NCBI RefSeq assembly: GCF_947499215.1
Contig: NZ_CANMNI010000003.1
Span: 682,001 to 746,000, forward strand
Source: an uncultured Pontibacter sp.
Lineage (GTDB): Bacteria > Bacteroidota > Bacteroidia > Cytophagales > Hymenobacteraceae
Direction of reading: 5' to 3'
Length of the DNA: 64,000 nt
Position numbers and translations under genes: made by a program. Positions within the stretch are counted from its first letter, which is position 1, and every line of letters begins with the position of its first letter. Shown in pieces: positions 56,919 to 64,000 of this stretch. Under the pieces are notes generated by a model. It was given only the letters and a program-made list of their open reading frames with translations. It had not been told where the DNA came from and ran no database searches.

Positions 56919-58517
56919 ATGGATTTCCAAAAGTTAATAACACGTCTAGATGAAGAGTTTGTACAGACAATAGTAGGGAAAGATGTACTATCTATTCTTA
57001 ATATACTTGATCCAAACCTCTCAAGATTACAGAAACTACAAGAAGTATTATTAACTATTTATTCTCCTTTAGAGCTTATTCAAGATAAAGACATTAGGAA
57101 TTTATTCATTGATGTATTAAAGGTTGAGGAAATTAAAGATTTATCCAATAAACTAGGTGTTAATTTTGATGACAATGTTTACTCTAATCTGAAAAAAATA
57201 AATTATAATAAAGACTATGAGAAATCAATTCTTTATGAATTTTTAGGGATCAACTTACCAGAGAAAGAAAAACCGCTAGAATTAGAATATAAAGAAAACA
57301 TATCTTGTAACTATCCCCTTTTTCTACATCAAAGAGAAGCTTTGACAGAAGTATCAACAAAACTATACACTGATAATAGAAAAGTATTACTTCATATGCC
57401 AACTGGTTCTGGTAAAACCCGAACTGCTATGAATGCGGTATGTAATCACTTAAGATACTCTGAACCTACACTAGTTATCTGGTTTGCTAATACTGAAGAA
57501 TTATGTGGGCAAGCTTATGAAGAGTTTTCTAAAGCTTGGAAGTATTTAGGAAATAGAGAATTAAAAACTGTTAAATTTTGGGGTGCATCTAAAGAAAATA
57601 TTAGTGAGGTTAGAGATGGTGTTATAATTGCAGGCTTGGCTAAAACCTATGAGCTATTAAAATCTGATTTGTCAATATTTAGTAAATTGGCTACACGATT
57701 AACTCTGATAGTAATGGATGAAGCTCACATGTCCATTGCTCCTACATATAAATCTATATTGGAAATCCTAACCTCCTCCAATTCTAGTTTGTTAGGTCTA
57801 TCTGCAACTCCAGGACGCACTTGGAATGATCCAACAGCAGATATAGAGCTAGCAGATTTTTTTGACAGAAGAAAAGTTACATTAAAAATAGAAGGTTTTT
57901 CAAATCCAGTAGAATATTTAATTGATAGAGGTTATTTAGCCAAAATATTAAATAGGCCCTTACTCTATTCTTCTGGATTAAAATTGACTCCTAAAGATAT
58001 AGATTACCTAAAAGACTATTTACAGCTACCAGAAGATATTCTACAAAGAATTTCAGAAGATAAGCAACGAAATATCCGCATTATTCAAGAAATAGAAAAT
58101 TTAATTGAAAGGCATAAAAGGATAATACTTTTTGCAATTAACGTTGAACATTCTAATTTGCTAGCCACCATTTTGCAGGCAAGAAGTGTTAATGCCTTTT
58201 CGATTACAAGTAAAACAGATCCAGCTCAGAGGAAGGAGCTTATTAAGCTATTTAAATCTGATGATTCCCAATCATTAGTATTATGTAATTATGGTATTCT
58301 CACTACAGGATTTGATGCTCCTAAAACCAGTTGTGCTGTAATTGCTAGACCCACAGACTCTTTGGTCCTTTACAGCCAAATGGTAGGTAGGGCGATTAGA
58401 GGAACAAATGCTGGAGGTAACTCTGAAGCTGAAATAGTAACAGTTATTGATACTGCTTTACCAGGATTTGATAAAATAGAATCCGCTTTTTTCAATTGGG
58501 AGGATGTTTGGAACTAA
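56919..58517 (+). CDS. Superfamily 2 DEAH-box helicase of a putative defence operon
   Basis: 532 residues. About 130 N-terminal residues are of unknown type; the helicase core has a Q-like HQREAL (137-142), Walker A PTGSGKT (161-167), DEAH (267-270), motif III-like SATPGR (295-300) and motif VI QMVGRAIRG near the C-terminus. This resembles the helicases of restriction systems more than RecQ or UvrB. No nuclease domain is fused. It is the first gene of a three-gene operon, followed after 22 bases by a GHKL ATPase. Strongly AT-rich, unlike the flanking genome. Confidence 0.9.
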   Translation: MDFQKLITRLDEEFVQTIVGKDVLSILNILDPNLSRLQKLQEVLLTIYSPLELIQDKDIRNLFIDVLKVEEIKDLSNKLGVNFDDNVYSNLKKINYNKDYEKSILYEFLGINLPEKEKPLELEYKENISCNYPLFLHQREALTEVSTKLYTDNRKVLLHMPTGSGKTRTAMNAVCNHLRYSEPTLVIWFANTEELCGQAYEEFSKAWKYLGNRELKTVKFWGASKENISEVRDGVIIAGLAKTYELLKSDLSIFSKLATRLTLIVMDEAHMSIAPTYKSILEILTSSNSSLLGLSATPGRTWNDPTADIELADFFDRRKVTLKIEGFSNPVEYLIDRGYLAKILNRPLLYSSGLKLTPKDIDYLKDYLQLPEDILQRISEDKQRNIRIIQEIENLIERHKRIILFAINVEHSNLLATILQARSVNAFSITSKTDPAQRKELIKLFKSDDSQSLVLCNYGILTTGFDAPKTSCAVIARPTDSLVLYSQMVGRAIRGTNAGGNSEAEIVTVIDTALPGFDKIESAFFNWEDVWN

Positions 58518-58539
58518 TTTAAAGCTAACAAATAAATAG

Positions 58540-60342
58540 ATGGATAATTTAATTGTGCCTGCACACTTAGTCGTGAAGGCAATGAGAGATAATGGTTATA
58601 AAAATGCTGCTTATGCATTAGCCGAATTAATGGATAATTCAATTCAACATGGAGCTAAAAATGTTGAATTGCTATGTAGCGAAGCCGAATTTACCTATAA
58701 CTTAAGAAGCGTATTTAGAATTAATCAAATCGCTGTACTAGATGATGGTAGTGGGATGGATAGTAATATATTAAGAATTGCTCTCCAGTTTGGAAATGGT
58801 ACAAATCTAGATCCTAAAACTCAAACGGGAATTGGCAAATTCGGTATGGGATTGCCTTCATCTTCAATATCTCAGGCACAAAGAGTAGAAGTCTGGAGCT
58901 GGCAAAGTGGGGTAGAAAATTCTATTTATACTTATCTAGATATTGATGAAATTATTAACCAAAAAATGAAGGAGGTGCCTTCTCCAGTGCATAAACCTAT
59001 TCCTGATTTATGGAGAAAGGCAGGTAAAACATTTGGAGCAAGTGGTACCTTAGTTGTTTGGTCTAAAATTGATCGTTGTATCTGGAAGACGGCACAAGCT
59101 ATTATTGATAATTCAGAATTCTTGATAGGTAGGATGTATAGAAAGTTTCTCAATGAAGGAAATGCTAAGATTCGCATGGCAGCATTTAGAGAAGCAAATC
59201 CTTCTAAGCCCACCTATGAAAAACTTTCTGCCCCAAATGACCCTATATATTTAATGTCTAATACTTCTTGTCCTGCTCCTTATGACAATCAAGCTATGTT
59301 TAACAGATGGGGTGAAGAAGATTACGAGATTAAATTTGATGTTAATTACGATAATAAGAAGCATGAAGTAAAAGTCAGGTTTACTTATGCAAAAGAAGAA
59401 GCTAGACAGGGTTACAATGCGGGTAGCAAACCTCATGGAAAACATGCTTCTAAGAATATAGGTGTTTCCTTATTACGTGCTGATAGAGAACTCGATTTAG
59501 ATCAGACATGGGTTATTCAATATGATCCAAGGGAAAGATGGTGGGGAGCAGAAGTGGAATTTCCTCCCTCATTAGATGAGTTATTCGGTGTTACGAATAA
59601 TAAGCAATTTGCTAACAACTTCTCAGAGCTTGGGAAGCTAAATATTGAGGAGGTGCTTAAGGATGGGAGAACTTATAGCCAGTTTAAAGAAGAACTTATG
59701 GAGGAGAACGATCCTAAAGCTCTATTACTGGATATAGCTTACAAAATCAAAAATCAATTAAATGCTATAAGAGCAGCTATAAAAGCTCAAGCCAAAAACC
59801 TCGAGCGGAGTGATAAGGAAAGACACTCTACAGAAACTTCTCCTGAACAAGTAGCAACTGAAGCAACTGAAGAAAGAATTAAAGAAGGTCATATTGGTAC
59901 AAGTGATAAGCAAGAAGAGAAATCTGAAGACGAAAGAAAAAGAGATGTCGAAACTTCACTTGAGCAAGAAGGTGTAACAAATGCGACCGAAGTAGTTGAG
60001 CGTATGTTTACAAATAATTTAAAGTATCAGTTCGTAGATTCAGATTTTGAAAGTCATGCTTTCTTTTCTGTTAAAAGTAGAGGTGGTAAAATTCTAATTT
60101 CTCTTAACACAAACCATCCCGCATACCACAAATTAGTTGAAGTATTAGAAAAAGACTCGGAAATTGAAGGTGAAGATATTTTAAGAGATAGACTACAGAA
60201 TGCATCAGAAGGATTGAAACTTTTATTAATGGCTTGGGCAAGATATGAGGATGAACAGCCAGATGGCAGTCTGAAGAGTAGTACTCAAAATGCAAGAATG
60301 GATTGGGGTAGAGTCGCTAAAGATTTTCTGAAAGGCGATTAA
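58540..60342 (+). CDS. GHKL (MORC/HSP90-type) ATPase of the putative defence operon
   Basis: 600 residues. The Bergerat ATP-binding fold is intact: N-box ELMDNSIQHGA (E29, N33), G1 box DDGSGM (68-73) and G2 box GIGKFGMGLPSSS (97-109). The order and spacing look like MORC/MutL-type ATPases rather than histidine kinases; no H-box. A transducer-like middle part follows, then a Glu/Lys-rich low-complexity linker (about 425-485) carrying two ETSxEQ repeats. The C-terminal domain is of unknown type. It ends five bases before the PLD gene. Such ATPases are expected to clamp DNA on ATP binding (inference). Confidence 0.88.
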   Translation: MDNLIVPAHLVVKAMRDNGYKNAAYALAELMDNSIQHGAKNVELLCSEAEFTYNLRSVFRINQIAVLDDGSGMDSNILRIALQFGNGTNLDPKTQTGIGKFGMGLPSSSISQAQRVEVWSWQSGVENSIYTYLDIDEIINQKMKEVPSPVHKPIPDLWRKAGKTFGASGTLVVWSKIDRCIWKTAQAIIDNSEFLIGRMYRKFLNEGNAKIRMAAFREANPSKPTYEKLSAPNDPIYLMSNTSCPAPYDNQAMFNRWGEEDYEIKFDVNYDNKKHEVKVRFTYAKEEARQGYNAGSKPHGKHASKNIGVSLLRADRELDLDQTWVIQYDPRERWWGAEVEFPPSLDELFGVTNNKQFANNFSELGKLNIEEVLKDGRTYSQFKEELMEENDPKALLLDIAYKIKNQLNAIRAAIKAQAKNLERSDKERHSTETSPEQVATEATEERIKEGHIGTSDKQEEKSEDERKRDVETSLEQEGVTNATEVVERMFTNNLKYQFVDSDFESHAFFSVKSRGGKILISLNTNHPAYHKLVEVLEKDSEIEGEDILRDRLQNASEGLKLLLMAWARYEDEQPDGSLKSSTQNARMDWGRVAKDFLKGD

Positions 60343-60347
60343 TTTAT

Positions 60348-61301
60348 ATGTTATTTAAGAATGGCGTCAACCTAAATAAAAGCTTAGAAGAATTTGTGAA
60401 AAATTCTTCTAAGCTTTATATATATGTTCCTTATATAAAGCTAAAACCATTAAAAGAAATCTTAGCAGAGACTAAAAATGTTGAGCTCATTATCGTAAGA
60501 TGGGAACCTAAAGATTTACTATCGGGCGCTTCTGATTTAGAGGTATATCCTTTTCTGAAAGAGAGAGGAATAACACTTTATCGTAACAAACGTCTGCATA
60601 TGAAGGCTTTCTTGGATAACTATGAGCGTTGTTTGATTGGTAGTGCCAATATTTCTAGTCGTGCATTAAACATACCATTATCTCCAAATTATAATTATGA
60701 ATTAGCAACGATTGTAGGCAGTTTGTCTTTAGAAGATCGTTTGTATTTTATAAACATAGAGAAAGAAAGTTTATTAATAACTGACAATGTTTATGAACAG
60801 ATAAAAGCTCAGCTGCTAGAGAAGGATTTTGACTTTGAAATAGAGAATGATTTTCAAATCAGGTTTGAAGCTCCTGATAAAGATTTTCTGATTTCATCTC
60901 TTCCTATGAGTTTTAATGTTGCCAGTTTTTTCTCTATATACCAAAACGGGAATGCTCCGAATGAAGTAGAGCTCAATTGCTTCCTCCATGATTTAACTTT
61001 GTATGACATCCCTTTAGGATTATCACCAAATGAGCTATTCTTAAGATTACAAAGTTCTTTCTTTACGCATCCATTCATAGCTGCATTTGTAGATTTCTTA
61101 AAATTGAAAGGGGAATTAAGATTTGGAGCTGTAAAGGAATGGATTCAAAAAAGTTGCGAGGATGTTCCTATACCTAGAAGATGGGAAATAACTGAAAACA
61201 TACAGATACTTTATCGCTGGATAACTACATTAGGTGAGGGTAACTTCAGAATTTATCAACCAAATCACTCACAGGTGCTACAGTTTGTAAGTAAAGTTTG
61301 A
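60348..61301 (+). CDS. Phospholipase D-family nuclease of the putative defence operon
   Basis: 317 residues with one HKD motif: RLHMKAF (H84, K86) followed by GSANISSRAL (98-107, with the Asn). A single HKD per chain implies a dimer, as in Nuc/BfiI-type enzymes. The N-terminal part has the PLD-like strand pattern (KLYIYVPYIKLKPLKEIL, VELIIVRWEPKD). About 150 C-terminal residues are unrecognised helices. It is the last gene of the helicase-GHKL-PLD operon and the likely DNA- or RNA-cutting component. No methyltransferase is visible in the operon. Confidence 0.85.
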   Translation: MLFKNGVNLNKSLEEFVKNSSKLYIYVPYIKLKPLKEILAETKNVELIIVRWEPKDLLSGASDLEVYPFLKERGITLYRNKRLHMKAFLDNYERCLIGSANISSRALNIPLSPNYNYELATIVGSLSLEDRLYFINIEKESLLITDNVYEQIKAQLLEKDFDFEIENDFQIRFEAPDKDFLISSLPMSFNVASFFSIYQNGNAPNEVELNCFLHDLTLYDIPLGLSPNELFLRLQSSFFTHPFIAAFVDFLKLKGELRFGAVKEWIQKSCEDVPIPRRWEITENIQILYRWITTLGEGNFRIYQPNHSQVLQFVSKV

Positions 61302-61459
61302 CTTATAAATTTTATAATAGCTTAATCGATTATTTAAAAGAGTAATCTCTTATACAGTAATTTTTAACCTTTATTATTTAATATAAATAAGGTTTTGTGC
61401 AAATGTTTTAAACATCTGTTTCTTTATGCTTATAATGAAAATGCTATCTCCATGATCCG
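61302..61459. other. Convergent intergenic spacer in the island
   Basis: 158 AT-rich bases between the two facing operons. No strong terminator hairpin is seen. Confidence 0.4.
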
Positions 61460-62158
61460 TTATTGTTTGGTAACATTATCTAATGCTTTAGAAAAGTACA
61501 AAGAAAAGGGCAGTGAAATAGAAACTTTATAAAATCGGTCTCTAGTTTTTCTTAAAAAAATATAGGATAAAATCAGTATTAAGTAAAGTAAGATATATCG
61601 TGGCTGACTATTGAAAAGGCTAAGTTTTGAAAAAAATATAGTGCCAAATGTCATAATAATGCCCATAGTCCCTATAATGACAGATATGTTACCGATATGA
61701 TTAGAAAGATGTGATCTGAATGTAAAAGTATATACTTTATGATCTGCCTCTGGTACTAAGCCCATCACGATTCTTCTCTTGTCTCTAATACTAATATTCT
61801 CAAAACAGTAATTTAAACCTAGTTTGCTATATCGTTCTTTTAGAAGATCATTAACAATTAAAAAATTCTCCTCTTTTGCTATTTCTAATTCGATCCTTTT
61901 TTTATAAGATTTCTTGCCTCTAATTTTTTCTTTGAAAGTACTTAAACCATATACCGCATGCCCTATTAAGTACGAGATAATTAGCAACGTTAAAGTATAG
62001 TATTCATCGCGTTCATTATGTAAGTGAAAATTAAATAGAAAGTCTTGTTTCACACATGTTGAGATTACTATAATTAAATATGCATCAGGTAAAAAATAAC
62101 CTATTATGTCCCAGATAAATTCTTTAAATGAATTGAAAAGTGTACTTATTCCCTCCAT
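61460..62158 (-). CDS. Four-helix membrane protein, unknown function
   Basis: 232 residues with two hydrophobic pairs (about 10-32 with 50-72; about 152-170 with 185-205) separated by a charged, lysine-rich cytoplasmic region (KEKIRGKKSYKKRIELEI). No family recognised. It is the third gene of the minus-strand operon, 12 bases after the PP-loop gene, and AT-rich like its neighbours. A membrane effector of a defence module is possible but unproven. Confidence 0.7.
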   Translation of the reverse strand: MEGISTLFNSFKEFIWDIIGYFLPDAYLIIVISTCVKQDFLFNFHLHNERDEYYTLTLLIISYLIGHAVYGLSTFKEKIRGKKSYKKRIELEIAKEENFLIVNDLLKERYSKLGLNYCFENISIRDKRRIVMGLVPEADHKVYTFTFRSHLSNHIGNISVIIGTMGIIMTFGTIFFSKLSLFNSQPRYILLYLILILSYIFLRKTRDRFYKVSISLPFSLYFSKALDNVTKQ

Positions 62159-62170
62159 AGCTAAAGAAGC

Positions 62171-63277
62171 TTAAATAAAACAAGCAGCACAACCTTCACT
62201 TTCAGAATCATCTAAGATATCTAATAAGTAAGGTGATTTAATGTTTGAAGATAACCTCTCTTGTCGCTTAACATACTCTTCTTTTATTTGCTTGACCCTA
62301 TCTGGTCTAATGAGTTCTGCTAAGCTTTCTTCCTGATTCCAAGTATAGCCATCTTTCTCATACTCCATAGCTTGTTCATAAAGCTCAGGATGTTGTTCAT
62401 GTAGCCATACCCATTCAATTTTTTGCTGAAAGAAGCAGAAGTAACAGCCAGAACGGCTTCTAGAGTACTCACCTTTTTTGCCACTAGCATCAAATTCTAT
62501 TTTCTTGTAGTAAGCAGGAACACCTACACCACTTTCTTCAAGAATGCGGAAGATATCATCCCTTACAAGATTTTCTTCATTCTCAACTAAAGGAAAATCT
62601 TCTTCTTTAGCTAAGGGATAATCAGTTGACTTTAAAAATTCAAATATGAGATAATTCGTCTCTTTTGTGCCTAAGTCTAAGAGTTGGTTTAGCTTATTAT
62701 GCAAGGTAAAGCTGTAATCAAGTGGCTTAGAAAGCAACTCAACAAAGCGTGAGCTTCGAGAGCCAAGATCTACAACCTCTGTTAGCGAAATCGCTTTGTC
62801 AATATTACTAGAATTTAAAAACTTATTGACCACATCTTCGCTCCATATATTCCTTCTGAAAGGAAATATAGACTGTATGTTTGACTTTCTAGATATATAA
62901 CCTTCACGATCTTCATCACCCCTGATGCCTACATAGGATACTACTTGGTCATTGCCTATGTACTTTTCAAAAGGCTCTAGCTTTAGCTTCTTAGTACACC
63001 ATCTTGAGTTAGAAGAAGGTAGGTAACCGCCATATATTTTAAGGAAGTGGTCAAATGGATTCATGTGGCTACCATCAGCTGCATTTAGCAGATGTATCTT
63101 TTTACCAAGATACACTTCAAGATTTTCGATGAGCTTGTAAGTCTCATCTAGCTCCTTACCTGTGTCGCTAGTATAGTAATCAATATCAAGCTGCGGATAC
63201 TTGCTCTTCATGTATATAGCAAGAGCAGCACTATCTTTACCTCCAGAAATACCCAATAAATGTCTTACTTTGCTCAT
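62171..63277 (-). CDS. PP-loop (PAPS reductase/DndC-like) ATP pyrophosphatase
   Basis: 368 residues. The PP-loop motif GISGGKDSAALAIYM begins near residue 9. Four conserved blocks follow: YYTSDTGKEL, LPSSNSRWCTKKLKLEPFE, SYVGIRGDEDREGY, and a cysteine-rich pair SGCYFCFFQQKIEW and C-terminal EGCAACFI. The cysteines could hold an iron-sulfur cluster, as in DndC/PAPS-reductase proteins. The gene is shorter than a typical DndC and there is no dndB, D or E beside it. It overlaps the preceding gene by four bases (ATGA), indicating coupling. Its likely chemistry is adenylation plus sulfur or related group transfer. Confidence 0.85.
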   Translation of the reverse strand: MSKVRHLLGISGGKDSAALAIYMKSKYPQLDIDYYTSDTGKELDETYKLIENLEVYLGKKIHLLNAADGSHMNPFDHFLKIYGGYLPSSNSRWCTKKLKLEPFEKYIGNDQVVSYVGIRGDEDREGYISRKSNIQSIFPFRRNIWSEDVVNKFLNSSNIDKAISLTEVVDLGSRSSRFVELLSKPLDYSFTLHNKLNQLLDLGTKETNYLIFEFLKSTDYPLAKEEDFPLVENEENLVRDDIFRILEESGVGVPAYYKKIEFDASGKKGEYSRSRSGCYFCFFQQKIEWVWLHEQHPELYEQAMEYEKDGYTWNQEESLAELIRPDRVKQIKEEYVKRQERLSSNIKSPYLLDILDDSESEGCAACFI

Positions 63278-64000
63278 CCCTGTGTTAACTCTTTTAATAA
63301 AATTGCTAATGCTGCAATATTTAAGCTTTTGTCTTTTGACAGTGCGGCCTTGAGTGACTCCTGAATCTCATTTACCTCACCTGCTTTTTTCTTCGGTAGC
63401 CTTACTAAGCTACGCTTCGTGCCGTCAATAAATGAGTCAAATTGCAAGCTCAATACATCCTCTTTATCAGTATCAATATCAGCCGCAGAGATGGTGGTTA
63501 GATTGTCAAGTTCTAGAATTAGCGTTTTGAACTTATCACGTAATAACAATTCTTCTTCGTCTGTTATATTTTCTAGAGACTTCCCAACCACCGCTTGACT
63601 TAGTGAACTCAACCATGCTTTTCTATCGTCAAGAGCAGAATCTAGTCTTTGTACAAAGGGTCTTTGCTTAGGTAATAGTAAATGCTTCTTCAGTCCTTTG
63701 TACCTTTTCTGTAGCTTCTCTTTATATGCGACGAAATCACAGTCTTCATAAACTATTTCCTGCTGTATAAACTCTTCGAATCGCATAACTAACTCATCAT
63801 GGCTAGTTCTTATTTCTCTAATAGTAGATTGAAGGCTATTAACGTATTCATTGAGTTTTATCTTACTAGCTTCTAATTCTGAAATAGATGTACCGAGAGC
63901 GGCTGGAAGTTCTTCAAAGAAAACCCTCTCAGGGTCCTGAGAAGCTGCAATAACATCTCTTACCGCTATGGCCTCTTTAGTTAGGCGCTTCGTTTTCTTG
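63274..64000 (-). CDS. Large coiled-coil-containing protein, 5' part beyond the window
   Basis: The frame is open from the right edge to the stop at 63274, so only the C-terminal 242 residues or so are visible. An internal ATG at 63784-63786 is unlikely to be the start. Visible features: IAASQDPERVFFEELPAALG near the edge, a long helical coiled-coil stretch (SISELEASKIKLNEYVNSLQ, then TIREIRTSHDELV) and a charged helical C-terminus. No catalytic motif is in the visible part. It overlaps the PP-loop gene by four bases and is its probable partner; a large ATPase is a guess that the missing part must confirm. Confidence 0.65.
   Translation of the reverse strand, partial: KKTKRLTKEAIAVRDVIAASQDPERVFFEELPAALGTSISELEASKIKLNEYVNSLQSTIREIRTSHDELVMRFEEFIQQEIVYEDCDFVAYKEKLQKRYKGLKKHLLLPKQRPFVQRLDSALDDRKAWLSSLSQAVVGKSLENITDEEELLLRDKFKTLILELDNLTTISAADIDTDKEDVLSLQFDSFIDGTKRSLVRLPKKKAGEVNEIQESLKAALSKDKSLNIAALAILLKELTQG

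Noticed and set aside
56919-61301. Assignment to DISARM, BREX, Zorya, Gabija or a type I/III restriction system
   Set aside because: A PLD protein and helicase recall DISARM, but no DUF1998 protein or methyltransferase is present; the other systems' hallmark genes are also missing.
62171-63277. Calling the PP-loop gene dndC
   Set aside because: It is shorter than typical DndC, and dndB, dndD and dndE are not adjacent; the gene order also differs.
63274-63786. A complete 170-residue gene starting at 63786
   Set aside because: The frame continues open to the window edge with plausible coding sequence, so this ATG is probably internal to a longer gene.

Overview
The window looks like a chromosome segment of a Bacteroidota bacterium, most probably Cytophagales, family Hymenobacteraceae (Pontibacter or a close relative). 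This placement is inferred from several signs. One protein carries a gliding-motility/type IX secretion C-terminal domain, and another has a PorE-like TPR/propeller/OmpA architecture. Several genes are preceded by the Bacteroidota -7 element TAnnTTTG. Gene starts almost never carry Shine-Dalgarno sites, and the housekeeping proteins have Bacteroidota-like versions. No rRNA, tRNA, CRISPR array or insertion sequence was recognised.

Layout. 1-4.6 kb: a LytTR regulator (cut by the left edge) with its LytS-type kinase, ligA, and a DUF4920 lipoprotein. 4.7-10.8 kb: an envelope block with a patatin/outer-membrane barrel fusion, a YceI-like exported protein, a cytochrome oxidase subunit III-like protein and a CHU_C-type surface protein. 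11-14 kb: a GreA-like coiled-coil protein, a DUF2147 protein, a candidate structured small RNA with its own terminator (about 12460-12775), a small membrane protein and an NlpC/P60 peptidase. 14-19.6 kb: three paralogous STAS-like proteins alternating with an M61 peptidase and glutamate dehydrogenase. 19.6-31 kb: FKBP isomerase, FMN-type glutamate synthase with an Rnk-like factor, the fused mutase IcmF, a PAS-LuxR regulator, lepA and folD. 31-36 kb: queE, the PorE-like OmpA protein, and citrate synthase. 36.8-42 kb: the prkA-yeaH-spoVR stress cluster. 42-56.6 kb: a fasciclin lipoprotein, a cysteine desulfurase-like enzyme, a glycosyltransferase/debranching-enzyme pair, MaoC, an aldo/keto reductase, several exported proteins of unknown function, a FUSC-family membrane protein and a Nudix hydrolase.

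From about 56.6 kb to the right edge the base composition turns strongly AT-rich and the content changes to what looks like a horizontally acquired defence island. A tight plus-strand operon encodes a superfamily 2 helicase, a GHKL (MORC/HSP90-type) ATPase and a single-HKD phospholipase D-family nuclease. Facing it is a minus-strand operon of a long coiled-coil-containing protein (cut by the right edge), a PP-loop PAPS-reductase/DndC-like enzyme and a four-helix membrane protein. Neither matches a named defence system that I can recall as a whole.

The two most interesting signals are the helicase/GHKL/PLD operon and the structured RNA near 12.6 kb. That RNA carries a 12-nt perfect match to the 16S anti-Shine-Dalgarno sequence just before a 22-codon ORF, which is unusual in a phylum that rarely uses Shine-Dalgarno pairing. 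Other signals: a heavily repeated GGTATA/TATACC word that nearly vanishes in the island, two unannotated small membrane proteins sharing a DLxDEDI tail, paired palindromes in front of queE, and several dispersed or MITE-like intergenic repeats.
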